Assembly: GCA_977006965.1 (NCBI GenBank)
Contig: OZ345369.1
Location: forward strand, 1,302,001 to 1,366,000
DNA: 64,000 nt
From: Phymatolithon calcareum
Lineage: Eukaryota > Rhodophyta > Florideophyceae > Hapalidiales
Reading direction: 5' to 3'
Shown: in pieces, positions 10,101 through 18,449 of the stretch
Layout of the letters: each line of letters opens with the position of its first letter
Numbering within the stretch: position 1 is the stretch's first letter
Program-made: the position numbers and the translations under genes
Notes under the pieces: model-generated
Seen by the model: the letters and a program-made list of their open reading frames with translations, nothing else
Databases searched by the model: none
Told to the model about the DNA's origin: nothing

Positions 10101-10673
10101 CTTGACGGCAAGGGGGATCTGCCAGAAGCCCCAGTTACAGTCCAGCGTGGAGAAGAACTGGGCGTCGCCTAGGCTATCAAGGCAGTCCTCCATGCGCGGC
10201 AACGGGTACCTGTCCTTGATGGTTACCGAGTTGAGGCGACGATAGTCGACACAGAACCTGAGCGTGCCGTCCGGCTTCTGAGCCAGTACGACTGGAGCAG
10301 CCCACTCGGAGCGGGCTGGCTTAATGATGTCCTGGTCAATCATCTCGTTTATCGTGTTCTCGATGACCTTGCGCGCGTAAGGGCCGGCCCTGTACGGCTG
10401 TGAGAATTGCGGCCTTCCGCCTTCTTCGATGTCGATATGGTGCTCGGTCCTGTTGACCTTGCCCACTTTTCCCGGCCGCCACATTTCTTTGAATGGTTCG
10501 AGCATACCTCGAACCTTTGTTTGGTCATCGCTGTCGATGTCTGGGAGCGGGATTTCGTCGACGCTGACGATGTCCGGCTTGCGCTCCTTCTTGGTGCTCA
10601 GGTGCGTGAACGCCCTACTTTCTTGTTGTGATAGCGGTTTGTGGGACTGGCCGTTCAGTGACTCACCCGCCAC
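7173..10673 (-). CDS. pol: Gypsy pol: reverse transcriptase, RNase H, integrase, chromodomain
   Basis: 1166 residues, open throughout. RT: motif A Asp178 (STLDCNWGFWQ) and YVDD at 240-243. RNase H: DKDAS (Asp392), GEREAL, YTDHQAL (Asp459), VADAVSR (Asp502). Integrase: HHTPVAGH zinc histidines (643-650) with CLRCDAC (680/683), then the DDE triad Asp712, Asp772, Glu808 with 35 residues between the last two. GPY-type segment around WKATGPYEVIAHD. The C-terminus (about 1090-1150) is a chromodomain: EYVLHRVVDFDERD then IRCRWHGYGADADTWQKP, placing the element among chromoviruses. All catalytic residues are present. The start at 10673 is arbitrary because the real polyprotein enters from the protease frame. 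Confidence 0.93.
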   Translation of the reverse strand: MAGESLNGQSHKPLSQQESRAFTHLSTKKERKPDIVSVDEIPLPDIDSDDQTKVRGMLEPFKEMWRPGKVGKVNRTEHHIDIEEGGRPQFSQPYRAGPYARKVIENTINEMIDQDIIKPARSEWAAPVVLAQKPDGTLRFCVDYRRLNSVTIKDRYPLPRMEDCLDSLGDAQFFSTLDCNWGFWQIPLAVKDRPKTAFTTFAGTFQCKRMPFGLCNAPASYQRTLDILLAGIKWKTCLVYVDDVIIFSKSCEEHLSDVAEVLSILHDAGLSLNMRKCKFFSRTVDYLGHVVSPGRLEVATKNTQSITKSLYPTTQTELRSFLGMYNMYRRFVPNFAHVAAPLNRLLMKGQRFHLPPPTEDTREALELLRSTLTAPPVLQLPDPEKKYSLDKDASAYLAGCALFQEGDDGVRHPIGFWSRSLTEAERNYSAGEREALAIIFAVQTLHPYLWGRYFVVYTDHQALRWVFNLHDPTGRLARWALRLQDFDFEVKYKKGSDNVVADAVSRRPTYRHCDVEVDVDLPVYLVDHPSCPTLNKKVNVASWGRHDWDLEEEVLNREHQAPDACEAFSLEEARIELITVDELLKAQAEDDECRKITKLIDHGETRDYEFDTRGLIVRIATVDGAEQAFIPKILRARALYLAHHTPVAGHPGVSRQYYTMRRSMYWPLMISDVRSCCLRCDACARERVKLRTHQSPLTLFPANGPLEHVAVDIFGPLPRATSGHRFILVMTDRFSKFTRAVAMRTITAIAVAKVFLEFWIFSYGAPAHVVTDNGSQFTSKMFEFLCSHLGVGHALTSTYHPQTNGQAERFNRTLLASLRAFVGEHPKTWPEFVGAVTYAYNTQVHASTKVPPFDLVVTAPPAAMVIERTPEFETSASHPSARNRFRRYIRSLVTDAKEELAKSQASYKEAFDRHVRPLTQPQTGEWVFVERAGPTEDASSGERRRDKLTWKATGPYEVIAHDESTVTLDRDGLVEKVNRDRVSRAYHRREDGMLDAIKDRKEEEKATALGRLPKGGITHGKVDTEVGAKGKAQVPMSTVNLPTTHDSEADPRGSPGKTLARSAATPSTPRVTPRGVTQAKGASRPLPVGTDTQLDHQPTEAGGEYVLHRVVDFDERDSIRCRWHGYGADADTWQKPGDVPYSKVRAFFRRQRKKTPRDLRLACRPC

Positions 10674-10791
10674 CCCTCCTTAACGTTAAGGTCGGGTGAT
10701 ACTTCGAGGACACAGTCGGCATGGGGCGCTCCCACTGTGGAGGCCAGGCACATGTGCTTGCGTATCGTGACTGGGCGGTCGGAGAGGTTGG

Positions 10792-11901
10792 CTACCTGGA
10801 CCATGAAGGGTACGAGCGGTCGGATGTCGGCGACACCGTTTGCCACGACGCAACGGTACTTATAGAAGAGGGATGGCTTGGACGTGAGGATATGGAGTCC
10901 ACGCATGGCGCCTTGCACGGGTATGAACCCTTGTGTGCGGGGAGGGAGGGTGACGGTCGCCGTCGACCGGAGTCTCCAGTGGGCTGATTGGCTTCGTGTG
11001 GAGAGCATCCTCGACTCAGTGGTCGAAGTATGCGTCGGGTTTGTCGCGCGCCTTCGCGTGATAGGAACCGTGTCTCCATTGAGCAGCTCCAGGCACCGTC
11101 GCTGATGCGGATGTCCTCCACGGCATTATCCATGAACTCACACCCCAAAAGGACATCGGCATTCAAAGTCTTGGAAACCACGAAGGCGTGGTTCGTTGTC
11201 TGAGTGCCGACGTTAACCGGCAGGCGGACTATGCCCACAGTATCAAGTCCGTGGCCAGAGGCGCTGGCGAGGTTGACCACTTCTCTGGAAGTGTCGATGG
11301 TCGCGAGGGCTGCTGCCGAGACGAGGTCCTCACGGATGAGGTTCGGGCCCGCCCCTGTGTCGACTACGGCAAGGAGGCGGAGCCATTCGCCTGGGCCGAC
11401 TTCGACCTTGGCGTCAACCTTGTAGTTGATGCCCGATAACTTGCAGATGGGGTCCACCCTATACTCGTCAAGCGTAAGTTTTGGCGGTAGCCCATACGGC
11501 GTTTCTCGAATCGACGTTGGCGACTTCGTCAACGTTGGGGGCGACAGGTAAGAACAAGGGGCAACAGTGCCTGTGATTTTACCTGGGAACTGATTCGACT
11601 TGGGAAGAGGGGAGGCGCAAGTACGGAAGCGGGCCGCCTTGCGCAAGGGGAGCACGTTCGCCGTGACCACCGTTGGTCGTGGTGAGGTGACTAGGGGCGG
11701 GTCGCAACGGTGCGAACCCGCTCCTAGTTTTTCTGGGCCTGGACGGGTAACCCGGGCGGTCCTGGAACAGGAGGAGCGTCGTCCGGAGCTGGCTGTGTCC
11801 CCGTGGGCGCAGTCGGCTTCTTCGAATCCGGAGCCTGGTTGATGCTCTGCAACCAGAGGCGTTGCCACTCCAAGAGACGGCCAAAGTTGGTCGTCTTCCA
11901 A
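10792..11901 (-). CDS. Gypsy aspartic protease region
   Basis: 369-residue frame. The active-site block VVDTGAGPNLI has Asp at residue 181, and later VLLGCEFM is the second hydrophobic protease strand. Upstream residues 1-140 are Pro/Ser/Thr-rich linker. After about residue 290 the frame stops making sense and the natural continuation appears in the frame 11008-10655 (IPVQGAMRGLHILTSK, then VPFMVQVANLSDRPV), which leads into the RT. A one-base shift near 11000 therefore breaks the polyprotein. The product would cleave gag-pol in the particle. Confidence 0.8.
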   Translation of the reverse strand: MEDDQLWPSLGVATPLVAEHQPGSGFEEADCAHGDTASSGRRSSCSRTARVTRPGPEKLGAGSHRCDPPLVTSPRPTVVTANVLPLRKAARFRTCASPLPKSNQFPGKITGTVAPCSYLSPPTLTKSPTSIRETPYGLPPKLTLDEYRVDPICKLSGINYKVDAKVEVGPGEWLRLLAVVDTGAGPNLIREDLVSAAALATIDTSREVVNLASASGHGLDTVGIVRLPVNVGTQTTNHAFVVSKTLNADVLLGCEFMDNAVEDIRISDGAWSCSMETRFLSREGARQTRRILRPLSRGCSPHEANQPTGDSGRRRPSPSLPAHKGSYPCKAPCVDSISSRPSHPSSISTVASWQTVSPTSDRSYPSWSR

Positions 11902-11993
11902 GACTCGAAGTCACGGTCGTTGCGGCCGCGATGCCTGCATTCGATGCTCCGGTGCCCGAGGAGGTAACAGATGAAACATACCAGGGGAATCAA
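11724..11993 (-). CDS. Gypsy nucleocapsid zinc knuckle, out of frame with gag
   Basis: The frame begins only seven bases past the gag stop and reads a CCHC knuckle CFICYLLGHRSIEC (C-x2-C-x4-H-x4-C), followed by basic residues and a Pro-rich tail. In related elements this binds the genomic RNA and is the C-terminus of gag. Placement after the capsid fits. The ATG at 11993 is probably not a real start; the segment is the shifted continuation of gag. Confidence 0.7.
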   Translation of the reverse strand: MIPLVCFICYLLGHRSIECRHRGRNDRDFESWKTTNFGRLLEWQRLWLQSINQAPDSKKPTAPTGTQPAPDDAPPVPGPPGLPVQAQKN

Positions 11994-11999
11994 GGGGTT

Positions 12000-13802
12000 C
12001 TATCTCGTACGTGTGGTCTCTGGCGACTGCTGCGGACGAGGGGGATACCTAGGTCGGCCATCTTGGACAGCGTGCACCTCCTCCATGTACTGGCCCGGGG
12101 TCATGTCTTTCGGTCGGGTGGAGTACTCCACCGTGGGAGTATAGCCCGAGTCCGATGGTGGAGGCAGCTCCTCTCCTTCCATCATGGCCACCGCGTCGTC
12201 GCGGTGGCGCTGGGCATACGATGAGGGAGGAATGTCGTGAGTGCTCGACTTAGGCACATCGGACCATTCCGGGTACAGGCGGCGCCTATGGCTATCCACC
12301 GCGAGGGCCTTGAATCGGACATCCTTCGACTTCTGCGCGTCGGCGCGCAGGTTCGTGTGCGTCTTGTGAATCGCATTGGCAATATTCGATATCTTGGACA
12401 AAGCAGCCGGTCCCTTGAAATTGTGCGCTTCGAGGCGCACGAGTTCACGGACATTCTGGGGCAGGTTCCTGATGAACCGGTTCACCAGCGCATCCTGTGA
12501 GCATGCTCCGGCCAGCTCCCTGGCGGCTGACGTTAGTCGTACGCGAAAATCCTCGATGGACTCCCTTGGGTTCATGCGAAGGTCTTCAAGCTCGTCGATG
12601 GCGTTCTCGATATTCGAGTTCGTTGCGTATGTCTCGAGGAGAAATTGTACCGCGTGGGGCCAGGCGTTGAATCCTCCATAGCCGCCTTCGGCATCGTCCA
12701 TCATGGCCTGGAAGGTGCACTTCGGCTCGCCGTCGAGGAAGTGCGCCGTGAGTTGCAACACTGCACACTCTGGGATATCCTCGCCGTCAAGGGCTCTCTT
12801 GAATGACGCCAAAAAGTTGAGGATACCAACCGGGTTCTTGCCATCGAAGTTATTCCGCTCCATCTGATCCATAAGTCGACGTGACCAAATGCCCAGATTC
12901 CTTAACACCTCCGGAGTGAGGACCGTTCCCAAGTTCTCCAGGCGATAACGGCGGTACGAGAGCGCCCTCGTGAAGCGCTCATCGGCTGGCTTGATCTCGA
13001 CTATACCATGCTCGGGCGGGCCCATCAACGTTGATGGAGCCAGCACTGAGCGGGTTACCGTGGAGTCTTCATGCCAAACTGTCCGCGGTGATCTCCTCGT
13101 CTTCGGGGAGGCGCCCATGGTGGTGCGCACCTCTGACTTCGGCGGTGCGCTCCTGGCGGATCCATATCCCTCATGAACCTGCTCCTTCTCCGTGGATTCC
13201 TCGTCAGAGTCTCCTTCGAGTCCGTTGCGATGTAGCGGCGTCGCCAACGGTAGCGCCGTCGTTCCTTGGGCACGTGCAGACCGTGGGTTCCCGAAGGCGC
13301 GGACCTGGTCCGATAACTGGTCCACACGGAGTGCCAGCTTGTCGAAGTCCTTGGCCGGAGTGTAGTCACTCAACGACTTCTTGACGTCTTCCTGGAGCTG
13401 GACGCGCTGGACGGCCAGAGTAGCGGAAATATCCTCCCGGAAGGATTGGCGCAGCATGTCGACTCGACCACTAGCTCGGACCGCCTCGGCGCGGGTCCAC
13501 TCTCCGAACATATCCTTCAAGAGGTCCATCATCCTACGGACATCTCCACCTTGGCGCGCACTGCCGTCAGTGGCCTTGCTCTTGTGACTCCCCGTGGAGT
13601 CGGAGCCGTCGTCGGCAACGTCGTGTTCGCTCGGCGACCTTGACCCGTCACCACCACGGGGGTCGCCAACGCTGGCGAATTGGGAAGCAGATCGAGGTAT
13701 TGGCACAGGCGACGTCGCCCGTGCCGGCCTCAACGGAGGAAGGCTGGAAGGTCCAGCCTTGGTGGTCTTCCCTCTCTTGCTGTACGAAAGCCGCTCGTGC
13801 AA
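12000..13802 (-). CDS. gag: Gypsy gag protein
   Basis: Open frame of 600 residues. The first 200 residues are low-complexity and charged (Ser, Pro, Asp, Arg) with a probable coiled segment around 85-165. The region about 270-500 is helical and resembles retrotransposon gag capsid domains: GIWSRRLMDQMERNNF, then the central WPHAVQFLLETYA and the LRMNPRESIEDFRVRL block, followed by RNLPQNVRELV. It would form the virus-like particle shell. The usual CCHC knuckle is not in this frame. It lies just beyond the stop in the next frame (11724-11993), so a frameshift, programmed or mutational, separates capsid and nucleocapsid parts. Confidence 0.85.
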   Translation of the reverse strand: MHERLSYSKRGKTTKAGPSSLPPLRPARATSPVPIPRSASQFASVGDPRGGDGSRSPSEHDVADDGSDSTGSHKSKATDGSARQGGDVRRMMDLLKDMFGEWTRAEAVRASGRVDMLRQSFREDISATLAVQRVQLQEDVKKSLSDYTPAKDFDKLALRVDQLSDQVRAFGNPRSARAQGTTALPLATPLHRNGLEGDSDEESTEKEQVHEGYGSARSAPPKSEVRTTMGASPKTRRSPRTVWHEDSTVTRSVLAPSTLMGPPEHGIVEIKPADERFTRALSYRRYRLENLGTVLTPEVLRNLGIWSRRLMDQMERNNFDGKNPVGILNFLASFKRALDGEDIPECAVLQLTAHFLDGEPKCTFQAMMDDAEGGYGGFNAWPHAVQFLLETYATNSNIENAIDELEDLRMNPRESIEDFRVRLTSAARELAGACSQDALVNRFIRNLPQNVRELVRLEAHNFKGPAALSKISNIANAIHKTHTNLRADAQKSKDVRFKALAVDSHRRRLYPEWSDVPKSSTHDIPPSSYAQRHRDDAVAMMEGEELPPPSDSGYTPTVEYSTRPKDMTPGQYMEEVHAVQDGRPRYPPRPQQSPETTRTR

Positions 13803-14096
13803 CGGCAGCGGTGGCAGGACCTACTGCCCCGTCAATCGCGCAGAGCGACGACGTACTGGGGTACAGTGCGAAACCGAAGTCGGTTTCACCGGGTTCCTGG
13901 ATGAGGGGCCCGACTCGACAACGGTGTCGGTCGGGTCTTGAGCAACTTGGTCTCGGTCTTGATTGTGAGACCGAGTCTCAGTCGGGTCTACCATCTTGCT
14001 AGAACCGACGGCGGTCTTATACGAGTCTTGCGCGCTTTCGGAGGCGCTTCCTTGAAGAGACGTGGTTCTTGGCCCCAGATCACCTTTGATCTTCTA
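13803..14096 (-). other. Gypsy leader between primer site and gag
   Basis: About 290 bases without a supported ORF. It may carry packaging signals, which cannot be seen from sequence alone. Confidence 0.5.
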
Positions 14097-14109
14097 GGTC
14101 GGGAGACCA
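14097..14109 (-). promoter_or_regulatory. Gypsy primer binding site
   Basis: One base inside the 5' LTR the minus strand reads TGGTCTCCCGACC. The TGG start is complementary to a tRNA CCA end, as expected for a minus-strand primer. I cannot name the tRNA. Confidence 0.65.
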
Positions 14110-14110
14110 C

Positions 14111-14721
14111 TGTAACGAAACGGTTCATTCGGTGGTAGCTCAGGGTGAACGACCGTTCGTTCCGTGTGCACCTGAGGCAGACGGTTAGTGGGCCAGAAAG
14201 CGGGTGGTAGAGCGGTTTGGTGTCACTCCCAACGGTGGAAGTGACGCCGGGGTGGACTGTAAACACCCCGAAGTGTCTAGGACGGCGGTAGTGATCGACA
14301 GACACGAGGCGATCACCCTACGCAGGGTTTGGCAGGGGTAGACAAGCCGATCAACGTCAAAGGTGACGTGGTGAGGCAAGCCGGCACGTCGCAGGCGACG
14401 TAGCAAAAGTGGTAACACAGGGGTTTCCCTTAGCAACAAACACTCAGTGGGGTCAGAACAGCGGTCGTTGGCGAGCCCTGGATCCTAAATCCCTTGGGAG
14501 CCTTGACGGTGGCTGAGCCAGTCGAGTGTGTGTGTGTGCTTCCGAAAACCCCTTGTTGGTTTATTCACTCGCCGACGACGGCGGTTAAGTGCTATGCTAC
14601 CTGAGCGCTGGACACGTGGCTAGCGCGTCGCTAACTAGAAGTTTCGCGGGATTCGGACAGCGTGTCCACGTGTACACGCTGTCAAAGGGGGTCGGGAACA
14701 GTCCCATTTTGTATTATCACA
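14111..14721 (-). repeat. Gypsy 5' LTR
   Basis: 611 bases, TG...CA, followed by the right target duplication ATCGG at 14722-14726. It should hold the element's promoter on the minus strand. Confidence 0.93.
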
Positions 14722-14895
14722 ATCGGCAAGTTCGCCGAGCGGCTTTATTGGGACAAAACTGTGGAAATGTGGGACATGGCGATCTTCGAACAAATTGTTC
14801 CGTTTCGTCCTAGGGTAGATCCGTTTTACAAACCGAAATAACTGTAAGATCAAGACGTTGGCACCTGGGCATGTATCGGTCTCAACGGACCTGAG

Positions 14896-16552
14896 GACCA
14901 GTCTATACCGGTGACGTGCAGAAAAACTGCATGGAAGCACATACACGTAAATGAATCATATCGAGCAGAATTGCACCCACCGTCTATACAGCTCCTGTGC
15001 ATACCGCACGCTGATCCCCCTCCAGCAGTCCCACTTTCAGCCAAAGGGCAACACAGAAACGATAATGCAACCTTCCTGACTTTCTTCGGTCGTCGAAGCG
15101 GACGCCGCGACCGCCCTACTCGGCTTCGGCAGTACACCTGCCGGCGCTACTACACCTGCCACGGCCGTCTCGCCCGAGTCTGGCGGTCTTCCGGGCGAAC
15201 CGAGTCCACCCCCAATATCAACTTTAATTGCAGCTGGCGGTGTTTATGACAGCATACAGGACAGCGACTGCTTACCGCGTCCCTCTGTCGGTCCTGCGGG
15301 CTACGGCGGACCTGCGCCGGAAACCGCCACCGACAGCGAGCTATCACCCGACCCTGCGAATCCATGGAACGGTGATTACGAGCCATCATTATGCTTACAG
15401 TCCACTACAACCCCCCGTGACAGGTTCTTTACATTTCTTCATCGGTCAACAGTGGTCAAATTACGAAAGATGGGAAAGGACACCGGAGCCAAACACAGCG
15501 GGCGAAAAAATTCTATTGTTTGCTTCTTTCTTCTCAAAACCCAAGAGGCGGTCCCTGCAGGAAAGTCGGATTTTCCCAGCTTTCTCGAAGACGAATACCG
15601 TGAGGTTTGGACACGACCGAGAAACCAGACGGTATAACTGTTACGTGCGCCTGCCCACACCGACATAGTTGCATATGACGAGAGGAATTGTTGCACAGGC
15701 GAGCGCACTCCAGCACTTTCAGTGCATGAGTTTGCTCGATTATGTGCATTCCTCACTGACCACGAACACGTTCGCCGCGCGCACATACAGACCGGCAGAG
15801 ACTTGTCGCGGGCACAACAGGACAACCGCGAGACACGAGACGAATTTTGGCATGTCCAGAGCATTGTTGATGTGATGGCGAGAATAGTGTCTTTAAATAT
15901 AGCATATACAGTCGACCTGCCCACTTGCCACGACAACATTTGGTCGTTATGTAAACCACCAGCTAGGACGCGCAACGTTATGGCGAGCCGCACAGCCGGC
16001 GTAATTGCACCTGCACTGGATCGCCGGACTGATCTTCGTCACGCCGTAAATGGGGGAGCAGCAGCATGAGAAGCTTGTTAAAAGAGCACCGGGAGAGGCG
16101 AAAAGAGTGCCGAAATTCCTCGTCAGAGAGGTGAATCGTCGTGATGCCGAACCGAACGCCATGTCGGAGCTTGGAACATCGCCGAAAACGAGGATAGTAC
16201 TTGGAAGGAAGAGCGGCCAAGGCCGCATTGTACTCAAGCTCATGTAGGGAGGCCACTGAAATCGCAATGAGCAAGGAGAGAAGCCCAGCACGATGGATAT
16301 CCATGGTGATTATGCGACTTTGTCGTCGTCGTCTCCATGATGGCCGGGGAATACCCTATGATAAATCGTACAGATGTGTACGATGACTACTGTTTCCGTG
16401 CGATTCCAGTCGTAATTTCTGCACGCATACTCGCCGTGAACTGCACGCGCCGTGACGAAGCAAGTTTATGGGAACAAGTAGTTTTACTCCAAGTGGCTAT
16501 AAAAGTGCATCAAACGTGCAGACGTGCAGAATTTGCACCGGTATAGACTGGC
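14896..16552 (-). mobile_element. HARBI1-like DNA transposon remnant inside MULE2
   Basis: The ends are inverted (left starts GACCAGTCTATACCGGTG, right ends CACCGGTATAGACTGGC) and flanked by a direct repeat CCTGAG (14890-14895 and 16553-16558). The interior has a minus-strand piece of a HARBI1-like transposase. A 6-base duplication is unusual for PIF/Harbinger, which normally gives 3 bases, so the class rests on the protein. Confidence 0.7.
15753..16304 (-). pseudogene. HARBI1-like transposase, N-terminal part, frameshifted
   Basis: Frame 16304-15978 reads SDEEFRHSFRLSRCSFNKLL, the typical FRLSR opening of PIF/Harbinger nucleases. The next frame (from 15993) continues RLAITLRVLAGG and then VGRSTVYAIFKDTI, the helix-turn-helix-like block that precedes the catalytic domain. 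Beyond about 15880 the frame decays and no DDE catalytic motifs are found, so the nuclease domain is lost. Such proteins cut DNA at element ends in the nucleus with a Myb-like partner. No partner gene is seen here. Confidence 0.7.
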
Positions 16553-17350
16553 CCTGAGTGATGGACCGTTTGCTGGATGCTGACAGAAAAGTACAGGATC
16601 ATAACTACACCCATGCATGGTGGTCATTTTAGTAAATACGGCAAACTACGTGGTCATTTTAGTAAATTCCCCAAAAAAATATTTATTTCATGCGCAACTC
16701 TCTATGCTTCAGCCCCTCGTCGCAAGTAGCATCTCAGTCATCGCAGGCGGTGAGGTCAATTATCATGGACTGAGCCGCTTTGTCGATGTGTTTTCGCTTC
16801 GCCTCAACAATATTGCGGATGTTCGGGTTGGCGCATGTCTGCGAGAAGTAACCGTTGTTTCCGCACGAGGAGCCGTGACGGGACCTCATTTCGGACGGGA
16901 AGTAGGGCCTCTTGCGCTTGCGGCCCAGCTTAGCGACAAGGTCAAACGGAACCAAATCATCCTGTACTAGCTGGTAACCAGTGACTGCAACACGAATGAT
17001 GATGCCCTCGTGTTGCTTGGCCCACGTTATCAATAGCCATGAGTCCCACACCAGATCTTTTTTCACGGGTCGAACGCGAATCGATGCTGCGCCAAGCGTC
17101 TAGAACAGTACAAAAGTGCAGCGACGACATAGATACATGGCCGCTGGTGCTCTTCAAAGTGGCGGTAAGAGCATGTAGTGCGGTAGTCGTTGTTAACTGC
17201 CACAGGGAATGGTGTCACTTGGCTGCTAACAACAAAACTCAGCATGTCACGTTCGATGACCTCCGGCTCCACAAGCGGCTTCTCCGCTCAAAGGATTTTT
17301 CCTGGTGCTTCTTGTAGAAGCAAGGCGTGAGGAACTTGCCTTACCAATAG

Positions 17351-17893
17351 GGGAGCCGCGCAAGATGTCACCCCAAGTGGGTTTCCGTTGAAGGCCCCCC
17401 GAAGTTGTCCCCCCGAGTGAGCCTCCGTTGACGAATGCCACCCTCCAAGTTGCCCCCGCGAGCGAGAGCGAGGCCTCGTTGAAGAGCCTCCCGAAGTTGT
17501 CCCCCCGAAAGAGCACTCGTTGAAGAGCTCCTACCTGTAGCTGTCCCCCTGAGCGTGCTCTCGTTGAAGAGCACACCCCCTGATGTTAAGAGCCCACAGA
17601 AGTTGTACCCCGAGAGGGCTTCCCTTTATTAGCCCCCCGGAAGTTATGCGAGCGCGCCGAGAAGACCTCCGACTGCGGAGGTTTGCCATACTCGGCAATT
17701 TTTACTGCGAAGAAGAAGAACGTAGCAAGTGATGGATACTAGAGTTGGAGATCATGGAGATGAGTGCAGCAATTGTGATTTGGGAACATAATTGTTACAC
17801 ACGGTAGTTACTGAGACCCAAGCTGCTCTGTTGTTGGTGAATACCGGCGTTGAGGGCTTGTAAAATAAAAACATACAATTTCCCCCCCCCCGT
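17351..17893 (+). mobile_element. SINE-like insertion with LINE-type 3' end and internal minisatellite
   Basis: 543 bases flanked by an 11-base direct repeat CTTACCAATAG (17340-17350 and 17894-17904). Copy M4 at about 56542-56552 has this site once, proving insertion. The last 78 bases (GGCGTTGAGGGCTTG, TAAAATAAAAAC, AATTTCCCCC) match the 3' end of the LINE at 26262-31796 with few differences. No RT is encoded, so it is best read as a non-autonomous passenger of that LINE family. Confidence 0.85.
17355..17660. repeat. Degenerate minisatellite inside the SINE
   Basis: About six imperfect units of roughly 40-45 bases, each with GAAGTTGTCCCCCCGA and CTCGTTGAAGAG-like segments. The units make artificial ORFs on the minus strand. 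Confidence 0.65.
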
Positions 17894-18357
17894 CTTACCA
17901 ATAGACGTGTTGTGGGCGATTACGAGGTTGACAACGTCGTCAAAGTTTGCTCCAGGGCAGTCACGCATCCTTAGCACGAGCTCCATCTTCTCCATGAGTT
18001 CAGACGGTTCGGGCGAGAGCATTGTGAGTTAGCTTAGCAGTCGAATGCGACGAGGTGCAGAGTACTTTGCGTAGCGGATTAGTAGTGTAATAATAAGGAC
18101 ACTGATTGAAGATATGGGTAGTCAATGAGTATGGGCAATTGGTACACTCAGCAGAACCCTGAAGAAGCCCACGTGGACCCGTACCGAAGAGAATGAAGTG
18201 GCGCGAGCCATTGACGTGATATTATGCAATTATGAATAAGATAACTGACAACTCTCGATGCTAGTATAACGGGATTAGAAACGTGCCGACTATCCTCAAG
18301 TTGGGACACATTGTACCTCTTAATTACGTGTAATGATAAGCGGCTGTCCAGCTGAAA

Positions 18358-18438
18358 TCATAACGAGTAGTAGTTTTTGCAAGTGTGCCGATTTAGCGAA
18401 TTTTGCCACCTTTTCCGGTCCATGCAGCGAATTTCCTC
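18358..18438. repeat. M1 terminal inverted repeat, right
   Basis: Reverse complement of the left end. It is followed directly by the second ATAATATTAT at 18439-18448. Confidence 0.9.
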
Positions 18439-18449
18439 ATAATATTATG

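Larger units (their letters stand above)
3783..14721 (-). mobile_element. Ty3/gypsy LTR retrotransposon with chromodomain
   Basis: 10.9 kb, flanked by a 5-base target duplication ATCGG (3778-3782 and 14722-14726). LTRs of 609 and 611 bases begin TG and end CA and differ at under ten positions by eye, so the insertion is fairly recent. Order on the minus strand: 5' LTR, primer site, gag, zinc knuckle, protease, RT, RNase H, integrase, chromodomain, then a region with plus-strand ORFs, polypurine tract and 3' LTR. Several frame breaks suggest the copy is dead. Confidence 0.95.
3143..16672 (-). mobile_element. MULE2: second MULE nested in M1, itself twice interrupted
   Basis: Inverted ends 3143-3217 and 16598-16672 (beginning GGGGAATTTACTAAAATGAC) match over 75 bases with a single mismatch. 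The flanks are A7TAA on the left and A7TAT on the right, a 9-10 base target duplication. The paralogous sequence in M6 (about 62368-62392) and M4 (about 57208-57230) shows the same A7 tract uninterrupted. MULE2 without the gypsy and HARBI-like insertions is only about 0.93 kb (3143-3782, 14727-14895, 16559-16672). Confidence 0.9.
16734..18022 (-). pseudogene. M1 transposase remnant with SWIM finger, split by a SINE
   Basis: From ATG 18022 a short N-terminal segment (LSPEPSELMEKMELVLRM) is cut at codon GK by the SINE at 17351-17893. It resumes after it, then shifts frame into a SWIM-type block (17272-17063) in which two ligands are mutated: CSY and CIY replace the CxC and CxH seen in M4. A C-terminal basic segment with a degenerate knuckle and an acidic tail ending TACDD follows (17066-16734). 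No DDE core exists. In MULE transposases SWIM binds zinc and the knuckle nucleic acid. This copy is the most decayed of the close M-family members. Confidence 0.75.
3019..18438 (-). mobile_element. M1: MULE-type DNA transposon, 15.4 kb with nested insertions
   Basis: Inverted ends of about 82 bases (3019-3100 and 18358-18438, starting GAGGAAATTCGCTGC) are nearly identical and flanked by a perfect 10-base direct repeat ATAATATTAT (3009-3018 and 18439-18448). This is a target duplication of MULE length. Without MULE2, the SINE and their duplications, the element is about 1.33 kb, matching copy M4 (55995-57337, 1343 bases). It carries minus-strand remnants of a transposase with a SWIM finger and a zinc knuckle but no DDE catalytic core, so it was a non-autonomous deletion derivative before it was filled with other elements. 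Confidence 0.9.

Noticed and set aside
15228-15668. 146-codon plus-strand ORF in the HARBI-like element
   Set aside because: No conservation or motif; lies in the decayed non-coding part of the element.
17247-17576. 109-codon minus-strand ORF with Gly-rich repeats
   Set aside because: Produced by the minisatellite inside the SINE, not a gene.
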